Source: UBA11524 sp034104265
Lineage (GTDB): Bacteria; Bacillota; Clostridia; Christensenellales; Aristaeellaceae
Direction of reading: 5' to 3'
Length of the DNA: 33,226 nucleotides
NCBI GenBank assembly: GCA_034104265.1
Contig: JAXEEE010000124.1
Location: 1 to 33,226, forward strand
Numbering within the stretch: position 1 is the stretch's first letter; each line of letters opens with the position of its first letter. This document shows positions 22,554 through 29,559 of the stretch, one piece after another. The notes beneath the pieces were generated by a model. It made no database searches and was not told the DNA's origin. It was given only the letters and a program-made list of their open reading frames with translations. The position numbers and the translations under genes were made by a program.

Positions 22554-24002
22554 TCACTTCTTCCACATGGCCGGGTGGAACAGCGCCAGGATGGGGAACA
22601 ACTCCAGGCGGCCCGCCAGCATCAGCAGGCTGAGGATGATGGTGGCGAAGGGGCCGTAGCCCGCGAAGTTCTCCACCGGGCCCACGCTGCCAAGGCCCGG
22701 GCCCACGTTGCTCACGCAGGTCAGGGCAGCGGTCAGGTTGGTTTCCACATCATACAGGCCCTCCAGGGACACCAGGAAGCCCCCCAGCAGCACCAGGGAC
22801 ACATACACAAAGGCGAACACCGCGATCTGCTTGAGGATCATCTCGTCCACGCCCTTGCCCTCGAAGCGCACCACGGTGATCTTCCGGGGCTGGAACACAT
22901 GCCGCACGTCCCGCAGGCCCTGCTTGACCAGCATACCGATGCGGCACACCTTCATGCCGCCTGCCGTGGAGCCCGCGCAGGAGCCGATGAACATCAGCAG
23001 CAGGATGAGCATCCGCGTCGCCACGGGCCACAGGTTGAAGTCCGCTGTGGCAAAACCCGTGGTGGACATGATGCTCGCCACCTGGAAGGAGGCATAGCGC
23101 AGGGAGGTCAGGGCGCTGCCGCCGCAGCTGGGCAAAAGCTGGCAGGTGACAAACGCCGTCGATACCGCGAAGATGCACAGGTACCACCGCAGCTCCTCGC
23201 AGTGCACCACATCCCGCCAGCCCCCGGTCAGCAGCCGGTAGAACAAGGCAAAATTGATGCCGAAGAGCAGCATGAACACGGTGATCACCGCATCCACCGC
23301 CCCGCTGTCAAAGGCCCCTACGCTGGCGCCGTAGTTGCTGAAGCCGCCGGTGCCCGCCGTGCCCATGGCGTGGATGGCCGCGTCGTAGGCGTTCATGCCG
23401 CAGAGCATCAGCAGGGCGAACTCCGCCATGGTCAGCACAAAGTACATGATGTAGAGGATCTTCGCCGTGTCGCCCATCTTTGGGACGATCTTGCTCAGGG
23501 TGGGGCCGGGGCTCTCAGCGCGCACCAGGTGGGAGGTTCGCCCGGACATCTGCGGCAGCAGCGCCAGGGTCAGCACCAGCACGCCCATGCCGCCGATCCA
23601 GTGGGTGAAGCTGCGCCAGAACATCACGCCCCGGGGCAGGCCCTCAAAGCTTGTCAGCTTGGTGGCGCCGGTGGTGGTGAAGCCGCTCACCGCCTCGAAG
23701 CAGGCATTGATATAATTGGGAATGACCCCGCTGAACACGAAGGGCAGCGCGCCGAAGGCTGACAGAAGCACCCACGCCAGCGCCACGCACAGGAAGCCCT
23801 CCCTGGCCCGCAGATCGTGCTTCTCCGGCCGGGCCAGCAGCCGCATGAGCAGCCCCACTGCCAACAGCAGCGCCATGCTCTTCAGCAGCGCGGACGCGTC
23901 GCCGTCGCCATAGCCCAGGGCGATCAGGAAGGCCGGGAGCATGGCCGCTGCCTCAATCAGCAGAATCGCACCCAGGAGGTTGATCACAAGCCGTTTGTTC
24001 AT
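22554..24002 (-). CDS. trkH: Potassium uptake channel subunit TrkH
   Basis: A 482-residue membrane protein of the TrkH/KtrB superfamily, the ion-conducting subunit for K+ uptake. Four pore-loop repeats are recognisable: SGFTTTGATKLTSF, GTAGTGGFSNYGAS, SIMSTTGFATADFN and CVSNVGPGLGSVGP, each with the central Gly of the selectivity filter. HWIGGMGVLVL and GSCAGSTAGGMKVCRI are further family marks. Its ATG overlaps the trkA stop codon by 4 nt, so channel and regulator are translationally coupled. The family usually has 480-490 residues, so it is complete. Confidence 0.95.
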   Translation of the reverse strand: MNKRLVINLLGAILLIEAAAMLPAFLIALGYGDGDASALLKSMALLLAVGLLMRLLARPEKHDLRAREGFLCVALAWVLLSAFGALPFVFSGVIPNYINACFEAVSGFTTTGATKLTSFEGLPRGVMFWRSFTHWIGGMGVLVLTLALLPQMSGRTSHLVRAESPGPTLSKIVPKMGDTAKILYIMYFVLTMAEFALLMLCGMNAYDAAIHAMGTAGTGGFSNYGASVGAFDSGAVDAVITVFMLLFGINFALFYRLLTGGWRDVVHCEELRWYLCIFAVSTAFVTCQLLPSCGGSALTSLRYASFQVASIMSTTGFATADFNLWPVATRMLILLLMFIGSCAGSTAGGMKVCRIGMLVKQGLRDVRHVFQPRKITVVRFEGKGVDEMILKQIAVFAFVYVSLVLLGGFLVSLEGLYDVETNLTAALTCVSNVGPGLGSVGPVENFAGYGPFATIILSLLMLAGRLELFPILALFHPAMWKK

Positions 24003-25363
24003 CGCCGGATAACCTCGTTCAGGTCGGAAATGCCGCTCTCGCAGGCCAGGATGATCACATGATCCCCGTCCTCAATGTAGTCGTTGCCGAAGGGGACGAT
24101 GACCTTGCCCTTGCGTACGATCACCGCCACCAGGGTACCCTTGCGCACGGAGAGATCCTTCAGCGCCACGCGGATGTAGGGCTCGCCCTTCCTGGCCACG
24201 AACTCCATGGCCTCGGCCTTGCCGTCCACCAGGCGGTAGAGCTTCTCCACGCCGGTGCCGGTGCGGTTGGCGCGGGCACGGACGTAGCGCAGGATGTTAT
24301 TGCAGGTAATATCCTTGGGGCTGACCACGCTGTCCAGCCCCATGGTGCTGAGGATCCCCGCGTAGGACACCCGGTTGTTCTTGACAATGACCTTGCCCAC
24401 CCCCTGGCGGGAGGCGAACAGGCCGGTCATCAGGTTCTCCTCATCCCGGTCGCACAGGGCGACGAAGGCGTCCATATCCCCCAGGCCCTCCTGATCCAGC
24501 AGCTCCTGATCCGTGCCGTCGCCTTGGATCACGTCCACATGGGGCAGCATCTCACTCAGGCGTGCGGCCTTTTGCTGATTGATCTCGATCATCTTCACAT
24601 GGATGCCCATGGGCACCAGCATCTTCGCCAGATAATAGCTGATGCGGCCTCCGCCCAGCAGCATCACGTTGCGGGTGCGGCGGGCGTTCTTGCCCAGGAA
24701 GCGGAAGTAGTCGGTGATGGTCATCATGTCCGCCACCACATGCACCCGGTCCCCCACCTCGATGACGAAATCGCCGTTGGGGATGATCACCCGGCCGTCC
24801 CGCTCCACGGCGGCATACAGCACCCTGGGCATCATGGGCTGGCGGGCGGAGAGGCTCTTGATGGGCCAGCCGACAATCGCGTCCTGGGCCTGCGCCCGGA
24901 ACTCCACCATTTCCACCTGCCCCTTGGCGAAGGACTCGATGTTGCTGGCGAAGGGGAAGCGCAGCAGGTGGCTGATTTCCAGGGCCGTGGCGCGCTCCGG
25001 GTTGATGGCCATGTCCAGGCCCAGCTCCCGCTGCAAAAGCGTCAGGCTCTCGTTGTACTCGGGGTCGCGGATGCGGGCGATGGAGTACTTGGCCCCCAGA
25101 CGCTTGGCCACCAGGCAGCAGAGCATGTTGATTTCGTCCGAGGCGGTAGCGGCGATGATAATATCCGCCTTGTCCACGCCCGCGTCCATCAGCGTTTTGG
25201 CGTTTGCGCCGTTGCCCCGGATGCACATAACGTCCAGGGTATCCTCGCACCTCTGCAGAACCTCTTCGTTCTGATCCACCATGGTAATGTCATGACCTTC
25301 ACGGGTCAGGTGCTCGGCCAGGGTACGCCCCACCTTGCCGTCGCCCACCACCAGAATACGCAT
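23999..25363 (-). CDS. trkA: Potassium uptake regulator TrkA (tandem RCK domains)
   Basis: A 454-residue cytosolic NAD-binding regulator. Two copies of RCK_N plus RCK_C are present: the first Rossmann motif GDGKVGRTLAEHL (7-19) with the acidic strand end VDQN, the second LLGGGRISYYLAKML (~235) with MIEIN. RCK_C lobes (VIGVG-like ligand-binding sandwiches) follow each. It gates TrkH in response to nucleotides. Its own promoter lies ~70 nt upstream, and its stop codon overlaps the trkH start. Confidence 0.95.
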   Translation of the reverse strand: MRILVVGDGKVGRTLAEHLTREGHDITMVDQNEEVLQRCEDTLDVMCIRGNGANAKTLMDAGVDKADIIIAATASDEINMLCCLVAKRLGAKYSIARIRDPEYNESLTLLQRELGLDMAINPERATALEISHLLRFPFASNIESFAKGQVEMVEFRAQAQDAIVGWPIKSLSARQPMMPRVLYAAVERDGRVIIPNGDFVIEVGDRVHVVADMMTITDYFRFLGKNARRTRNVMLLGGGRISYYLAKMLVPMGIHVKMIEINQQKAARLSEMLPHVDVIQGDGTDQELLDQEGLGDMDAFVALCDRDEENLMTGLFASRQGVGKVIVKNNRVSYAGILSTMGLDSVVSPKDITCNNILRYVRARANRTGTGVEKLYRLVDGKAEAMEFVARKGEPYIRVALKDLSVRKGTLVAVIVRKGKVIVPFGNDYIEDGDHVIILACESGISDLNEVIRR

Positions 25364-25431
25364 GAAGCAATCCTCCGAAAACTTGGCTGTGACCGCGCCC
25401 TTGCGGGTACGCCTTCCAATGCACGAGGTTC

Positions 25432-25440
25432 AGTATAGCA
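25432..25440 (-). promoter_or_regulatory. Extended -10 promoter of trkA-trkH
   Basis: The minus strand reads TGCTATACT, identical to the element before the toroid gene at 1090-1098. The -35 region (TTTCCT at 17 nt) is poor. The leader to the trkA start is about 65 nt. Confidence 0.5.
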
Positions 25441-25501
25441 CAATTCGTTGAAAAAGGAAACAGCTTTGCAAAGAAAGCATGGCACTTCAGCCGCCGCGCG
25501 G

Positions 25502-25530
25502 TTGCAATCGTGGCGGGGGTGTGCTATCAT
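25502..25530 (+). promoter_or_regulatory. Promoter of the peptide deformylase operon
   Basis: TTGCAA (-35, 25502-25507), 17-nt spacer, TATCAT (-10, 25525-25530) preceded by TGC, an extended -10. It is divergent from the trkA promoter, leaving about 60 nt between the -10 elements. Confidence 0.7.
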
Positions 25531-25565
25531 CAGGGCAGAAAAGCCAGGCAAGGAGCGATGCGACC

Positions 25566-25976
25566 ATGGTTCGTCCCATCATGCGGGATCCGCTGTTCCT
25601 CTCCCAGCCCTCCGACAAGGCCTCCCCTGCGGACAGGGCGGTGATCGCCGACCTGCTGGACACCCTGCGTGCCCATCATGACGGCTGCGTGGGCATGGCC
25701 GCCAATATGATCGGCGTGCGCAAGCGGATCATCGCGGTGAGCATGGGCCCGGTAAACGTGGCCATGGTCAACCCGGTGATCCTGCGTTTTTCCGGCCCCT
25801 ACGAGGCCCAGGAGGGCTGCCTGTCCCTGAGCGGCCAGCGGAAGACCACGCGGTATCAGGAGATTGAGGTAGCCTTCCAGGACGCGGACTTTCAGCCCCG
25901 CCGCCAGGTCTATGCCGGGTGGATTGCGCAGATCATCCAGCATGAAATCGACCACTGCGATGGCATTCTGATCTGA
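25566..25976 (+). CDS. def: Short peptide deformylase
   Basis: A 136-residue metalloenzyme that removes the formyl group from nascent N-terminal methionine. Motif 1 is GMAANMIG (43-50), where the canonical GxGLAAxQ glutamine is Asn; motif 2 is EGCLS (83-87) with the metal ligand Cys85; motif 3 is QHEIDH (125-130) with His126, Glu127, His130. Length is below the usual 150-190 residues because the C-terminal helix is missing, as in other short clostridial deformylases, which are often second copies. The start at 25566 follows AAGGAG at 10 nt; the longer frame runs through the promoter. The YaiI/YqxD gene starts 12 nt after the stop codon. Confidence 0.88.
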   Translation: MVRPIMRDPLFLSQPSDKASPADRAVIADLLDTLRAHHDGCVGMAANMIGVRKRIIAVSMGPVNVAMVNPVILRFSGPYEAQEGCLSLSGQRKTTRYQEIEVAFQDADFQPRRQVYAGWIAQIIQHEIDHCDGILI

Positions 25977-25988
25977 CGGAGGTGCCCT

Positions 25989-26459
25989 ATGCCGCACATT
26001 TATGTGGACGCGGACGCCTGCCCCGTGGTGCGCATCGTGGAGGAGATCGCCGTGGCCCGCGGCATTCCCGTGACGCTTCTGTGCGATACCAACCATGTGC
26101 TTACATCCTTAACCAGCCGGGTGGTGGTCGTCGGCGCGGGGGCGGATGCGGTGGATCTGGCGCTGATCAACCTGTGCCGCCGGGGCGACATCGTGGTCAC
26201 CCAGGATTACGGCGTGGCCGCCCTGGCCCTGGGCAAGGGAGCCTATGCCATCCATCAAAGCGGCATGCGCTACACCAACGACAACATCGACCGCCTGCTC
26301 ATGGAGCGTCACCTGGCCCGCAAGGCCCGCCGCTCCGGCCGGCATCACCTGAAGGGGCCCGCTCCCCGCACCCCCGAGGACGACCGCCGCTTCGCCCGGA
26401 GCTTTGATCAGCTGGCGCAGGAAGCGCTGGCTGCGGAAGGAGATCATTCCCCATGCTAA
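25989..26459 (+). CDS. YaiI/YqxD family protein (DUF188, PIN-like fold)
   Basis: A 156-residue cytosolic protein. IYVDADACPVV at the N-terminus, VTQDYGVAALAL in the middle and the YTNDNIDRLLMERHLARKAR segment are the family hallmarks; the aspartates are arranged like a PIN-type nuclease site, though no activity has been established to my knowledge. GGAGG stands 6-7 nt before the ATG. It overlaps the next gene by 7 nt, so the three plus-strand genes 25566-27694 form one operon. Confidence 0.9.
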   Translation: MPHIYVDADACPVVRIVEEIAVARGIPVTLLCDTNHVLTSLTSRVVVVGAGADAVDLALINLCRRGDIVVTQDYGVAALALGKGAYAIHQSGMRYTNDNIDRLLMERHLARKARRSGRHHLKGPAPRTPEDDRRFARSFDQLAQEALAAEGDHSPC

Positions 26460-27694
26460 AGAAAGCCTATACGCCCCTGTCGCTGCTCCTGCAGGCCCTG
26501 GCCATGATCGCTGCAGGGCTGCTTCTGCTGCTGCAGCCGGTGGCGACGCTGCGCCTGGCGGTGCTGCTGCTCAAGTGGTATCTGTGGCTGCACGCCATGG
26601 CCTCCCTGGCCACCTTCCTTACCGACCGCAAGGGCCACAAGGCCTCCCTGGGCCAGGCCGGACTGCTGGCGGCGCTGGCCTGCGTGATCACCTTTCTGCC
26701 GCAGGTGGTTGGCGCGTCGGTGGCATACCTGTTCGGCGCATGGGTGACCATCAACGCCCTGTCCAGCCTGATCTACGCCATCCAGCTGCGCCACGACCGC
26801 CAGCGGGGCGTGCTCCTGCACGGGGTGATCGCCGCCGTCCATGCCGTGTTCGCCGTGGCGCTGTTCACCAGCCCCCTGCAGGGCGTGGTGTCCCTGGCGG
26901 TGATCCTGGGCGTGTACTGCCTGCTCAACGCCTGCTTTCTCTTCAGCGACATGGTGCGGGAGCTGCTGGGCACCGACGTGCGTGGCAAGCGCATCCGCCA
27001 GCGGATCCGCCTGTCGCCCCCGGTGCTGCTGACCGCGCTGATTCCCCTGCGGCTGCTCTCCGCCCTGGACGACCCGGACGAGGCGGAGGAAACTGCCCGC
27101 TGGACCCGCCAGGAAACCGACATCGAGCATCCCACCAAGGATCTGGAGATTTTCCTGCACCTGTCCAAGAACACCGCTGCGGGCCTGGGACACGTGGACA
27201 TCGCCCTGGGGGACACGGTCTACGCCTACGGCTGCTACGACGCGGGGAGCAGCCGGCTCCTCGGCGCGCTGTCCGACGGCGTACTGGTTATGGCCAACCG
27301 GGACAAGTACATCCCCTACTGCCTGGAGACGGAGCAGAAAAAGCTCATCAGCTTCGGCGTAACGCTGACGGACGAACAGAAGGCAGCCGTTCGCCATGCA
27401 GCGGAGGAGCTGCTCCGGGACAGCAAGCCCTGGTATCCCCCGGAGGGCGACCCGCAGAAGTTCTTCGAGGGCGCGGCGGACGCCACCTTCCACAAGATCC
27501 AGCACGGCCCCTTCAAGACCTACAATGTGCTGAAGACCAACTGCGTGGCCCTGGCCAACCTGCTGTGCGGGGCCAGCGGTCTGGATCTGATGAACCCCCA
27601 GGGCATCGTGACCCCGGGCACGTACTATGCCTTCCTGAACAGGCAGTTCCTGCGCCCGCGGAGCATCGTCATTTCCCGCACGGTGTACCGCTGA
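26453..27694 (+). CDS. HdeD-like membrane domain fused to a permuted papain-like domain
   Basis: A 413-residue protein. Residues ~1-175 hold about six hydrophobic helices resembling HdeD/DUF308 proteins. A basic stretch (DVRGKRIRQRIR, ~181-192) after the last helix suggests the rest is cytosolic. Residues ~225-413 look like a circularly permuted NlpC/P60- or LRAT/YiiX-like thiol hydrolase: LGHVDIALGDTVYAYG with His247 comes first and KTNCVALANLL with Cys364 later, the order expected for the permuted fold. Family assignment is by pattern and not certain. Its start lies within the YaiI/YqxD coding end, with AAGGAG upstream of the ATG. What substrate (peptide, lipid, isopeptide) the domain might act on is unknown. 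Confidence 0.75.
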   Translation: MLKKAYTPLSLLLQALAMIAAGLLLLLQPVATLRLAVLLLKWYLWLHAMASLATFLTDRKGHKASLGQAGLLAALACVITFLPQVVGASVAYLFGAWVTINALSSLIYAIQLRHDRQRGVLLHGVIAAVHAVFAVALFTSPLQGVVSLAVILGVYCLLNACFLFSDMVRELLGTDVRGKRIRQRIRLSPPVLLTALIPLRLLSALDDPDEAEETARWTRQETDIEHPTKDLEIFLHLSKNTAAGLGHVDIALGDTVYAYGCYDAGSSRLLGALSDGVLVMANRDKYIPYCLETEQKKLISFGVTLTDEQKAAVRHAAEELLRDSKPWYPPEGDPQKFFEGAADATFHKIQHGPFKTYNVLKTNCVALANLLCGASGLDLMNPQGIVTPGTYYAFLNRQFLRPRSIVISRTVYR

Positions 27695-27703
27695 ACGCGG
27701 CGT

Positions 27704-27936
27704 CAACAAAGTGGCTTCGCCTCTTTGTTGAGTTTGCGCTCACTCACTGGTCGGGGCGCTTTGCGCCCCGACTGGCCGTTCGCTCCATTCGGCCTCGACG
27801 CGCTTCGCGTGCCGAGGCTACAGCAATACAATGTATACATTGTATTGCTTAGTCGGCCTTGCGGCCTCCCTCAGCGTAAGGAAGCGATTTTGCAGAGCAA
27901 AATCGCGCGAAGGCTGACGCGCATGTCGTCAGCCTT
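27704..27936. repeat. Cluster of consecutive hairpins in a 335-nt non-coding gap
   Basis: Between the stop codon at 27694 and the citrate synthase end at 28030 no gene is seen. The block is almost wholly palindromic: 27704-27730 (CAACAAAG arms plus inner GGC/GCC), 27750-27772 (10-bp perfect stem, TTT loop), 27792-27818 (GCCTCG arms plus CGCG inner stem), 27822-27849 (28-nt perfect palindrome), 27855-27866 (GGCC/GGCC), 27884-27906 (10-bp perfect stem, AGA loop) and 27910-27936 (10-bp stem, 7-nt loop). Loops of TTT, TTC, CTT and AGA are tiny. It resembles REP-like palindrome clusters of GC-rich gut Firmicutes; the first hairpin may also end the upstream operon. Confidence 0.75.
27822..27849. 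promoter_or_regulatory. 28-nt perfect AT-rich palindrome
   Basis: Each 14-nt arm is AGCAATACAATGTA or its complement, with no loop. It contains two overlapping TACA-N-TGTA units, reminiscent of BlaI/CopY-type operators. It stands out as AT-rich among GC-rich hairpins. No regulator gene is adjacent, so an operator role is speculative; it may simply be part of the repeat. Confidence 0.35.
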
Positions 27937-27996
27937 TGATTGGCAGTCTGCCGACGGCGAATAACTGAAACGGCTAATGGTTTTGTGACAAAATAC

Positions 27997-28020
27997 GCCC
28001 TCCGTCCATGGACGGAGGGC
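27997..28020 (-). terminator. Bidirectional terminator after citrate synthase
   Basis: A 24-nt perfect palindrome (arm GCCCTCCGTCCA) 9 nt past the citrate synthase stop. In minus-strand RNA it is followed by GTATTTTG, in plus-strand RNA by TTTTGC, so it can stop transcription from either side. Confidence 0.75.
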
Positions 28021-28029
28021 TTTTGCTTG

Positions 28030-29391
28030 TCAGCGCTGATCCAGGGAAACGTAGGGCACGTTTTCCTTCACGCCGATGTAGGCCGGGCGGATGATCTTCC
28101 CGGCATTCTGAATTTCCTCGATGCGGTGGGCGCTCCAGCCCGCGATGCGGCTGACAGCGAAGATAGGCGTGAACAGCTCGCAGGGCAGATCCAGCATGCG
28201 GTAGATCAGCCCGGAGTAGAAGTCCACATTGGCGCTGACGCCTTTGTAGATCTTGCGCTTCTCGGCGATGATTTCCGGAGCCAGCCGGGCGACGGTTTCG
28301 TACAGGGCGTACTCCTCTTCCCTGCCCTTCTCCACCGACAGATCCCGGGCGCACTTCATCAGGATATCTGCACGGGGGTCGGACAGGGAGTACACCGCGT
28401 GGCCCATGCCGTAGATCAGGCCGGACTGGTCGAAGGCCTGCCTGTCCAGGAGCTTGGCCAGGTAATCGCGGATAGCGCCCTCGTCATGGGTGTCCACATG
28501 GGCGCGCAGATCGTCAAACATGCGCACGACCTTCACATTTGCGCCGCCGTGCCGGGGACCCTTCAGGGAGCCCAGCGCCGCCGCCACCGTGGAGTAGGTA
28601 TCCGTGCCGGAGGAGGACACCACGTGGGTGGTAAAGGAGGAGTTGTTGCCGCCGCCGTGCTCGGCGTGCAGCACCAGCGCCAGGTCAAGCAGCTTGGCCT
28701 CCAGGGGGGAGAACTGCCCGTCCTCCCGCAGCAGGTGGAGCAGGTTTTCCGCCGTGGAGTAGTTTTCCTTGGGCAGATGGATGAACAGGCTCTTCCCCTG
28801 ATGATAATGCTGGAAGCTCTGGTAGCTGTACACCGCCAGCAGCGGGAACACCGCAATCAGCAGCAGGCACTGGCGCAGCACGTTGGCGATGGAGATATCG
28901 TCCGGGTTCTCGTCATAGGCATACAGGCCCAGCACGCACCGGGAGAGGATGTTCATCATGTCCTTGCCGGGGGCCTTGAGGATCATGTCCCGGACGAAGG
29001 ACGTGGGCAGGCTGCGGAAGTCCGCCAGTTCCTCCTGGAAGCGCGTCAGCTGCGCCTGATTGGGCAGCTGGGAGAACAGCAGCAGATACACCGTCTCCTC
29101 AAAGCCGTAGCGGCCGTCCTTCATAAAGCCGTTGACCAGATCGCGGATGTTGACGCCACGGTAATACAGTTCGCCATCGCACTGGGTAACCGTGCCGTCG
29201 GGGTTCGTTTTTCTGGAAATGACGCTGGATATTTCCGTCAGACCGGTGACGACGCCTTTGCCGTCATTGTCGCGAAGGCCACGGTAGACCTGATGCTCGG
29301 TATACATATCCGGCGTAATGTGGTTGTTACTGCAGGACAGATTCGCCATCCGGGCGATATAGTCCGTAATCTCGGAGAAATTCGTCTTCAT
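28030..29391 (-). CDS. gltA: Citrate synthase (citrate/2-methylcitrate synthase family)
   Basis: A 453-residue enzyme condensing acetyl-CoA and oxaloacetate. The three catalytic positions are visible: LHAEHGGGNN (His242/His245), GMGHAVYSLSDPRA (His331) and ANVDFYSG (Asp390). The usual GHRVY arginine after the second histidine is Ala, as in other clostridial members of this subfamily as far as I recall. Length is slightly above the common 370-430 because of an N-terminal extension of about 50 residues before the conserved core. AAGGAGG is 6 nt before the ATG, with an excellent promoter upstream and a terminator downstream, so it is a single-gene unit. No other TCA-cycle gene is in the window; glutamate biosynthesis is the likely purpose. 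Confidence 0.93.
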   Translation of the reverse strand: MKTNFSEITDYIARMANLSCSNNHITPDMYTEHQVYRGLRDNDGKGVVTGLTEISSVISRKTNPDGTVTQCDGELYYRGVNIRDLVNGFMKDGRYGFEETVYLLLFSQLPNQAQLTRFQEELADFRSLPTSFVRDMILKAPGKDMMNILSRCVLGLYAYDENPDDISIANVLRQCLLLIAVFPLLAVYSYQSFQHYHQGKSLFIHLPKENYSTAENLLHLLREDGQFSPLEAKLLDLALVLHAEHGGGNNSSFTTHVVSSSGTDTYSTVAAALGSLKGPRHGGANVKVVRMFDDLRAHVDTHDEGAIRDYLAKLLDRQAFDQSGLIYGMGHAVYSLSDPRADILMKCARDLSVEKGREEEYALYETVARLAPEIIAEKRKIYKGVSANVDFYSGLIYRMLDLPCELFTPIFAVSRIAGWSAHRIEEIQNAGKIIRPAYIGVKENVPYVSLDQR

Positions 29392-29427
29392 GCATGACCT
29401 CCTTCTGCTGATCGTGTTGTTCTTTTC

Positions 29428-29456
29428 ATCATAGCATATCCGCAGCCGCAGGTCAA
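29428..29456 (-). promoter_or_regulatory. Promoter of the citrate synthase gene
   Basis: Minus-strand TTGACC (-35, 29451-29456), 17-nt spacer, TATGAT (-10, 29428-29433) preceded by TGC (extended -10). The leader is about 35 nt. Confidence 0.8.
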
Positions 29457-29508
29457 CATCCTATTGGTAAAAAAGTGAACATTTCTGCTTTCTTCCCTGC
29501 CCTGCATG

Positions 29509-29546
29509 CAAAAAGGGCGGCAGTCCCGCCATGGAGACTGCCGCCT
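29509..29546 (-). terminator. Terminator of the large surface-protein gene
   Basis: In minus-strand RNA GGCGGCAGTC (29536-29545) pairs with GACTGCCGCC (29516-29525) and is followed by CTTTTTGC, 14 nt after the stop codon at 29560. Confidence 0.85.
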
Positions 29547-29559
29547 GGAACCTTATGGG

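Noticed and set aside
18734..22566. Long minus-strand open frames of 714 and 672 codons
   Set aside because: They are antisense to the ABC permease and binding-protein genes, whose families and ribosome binding sites are clear.
27704..27936. CRISPR array or integron attC array
   Set aside because: The hairpins differ in sequence and spacing, no constant repeat or spacer pattern is present, and no cas or integrase gene is nearby.
27725..27964. Small open frame across the hairpin cluster
   Set aside because: It runs through consecutive palindromes, has no ribosome binding site and no recognisable protein pattern.
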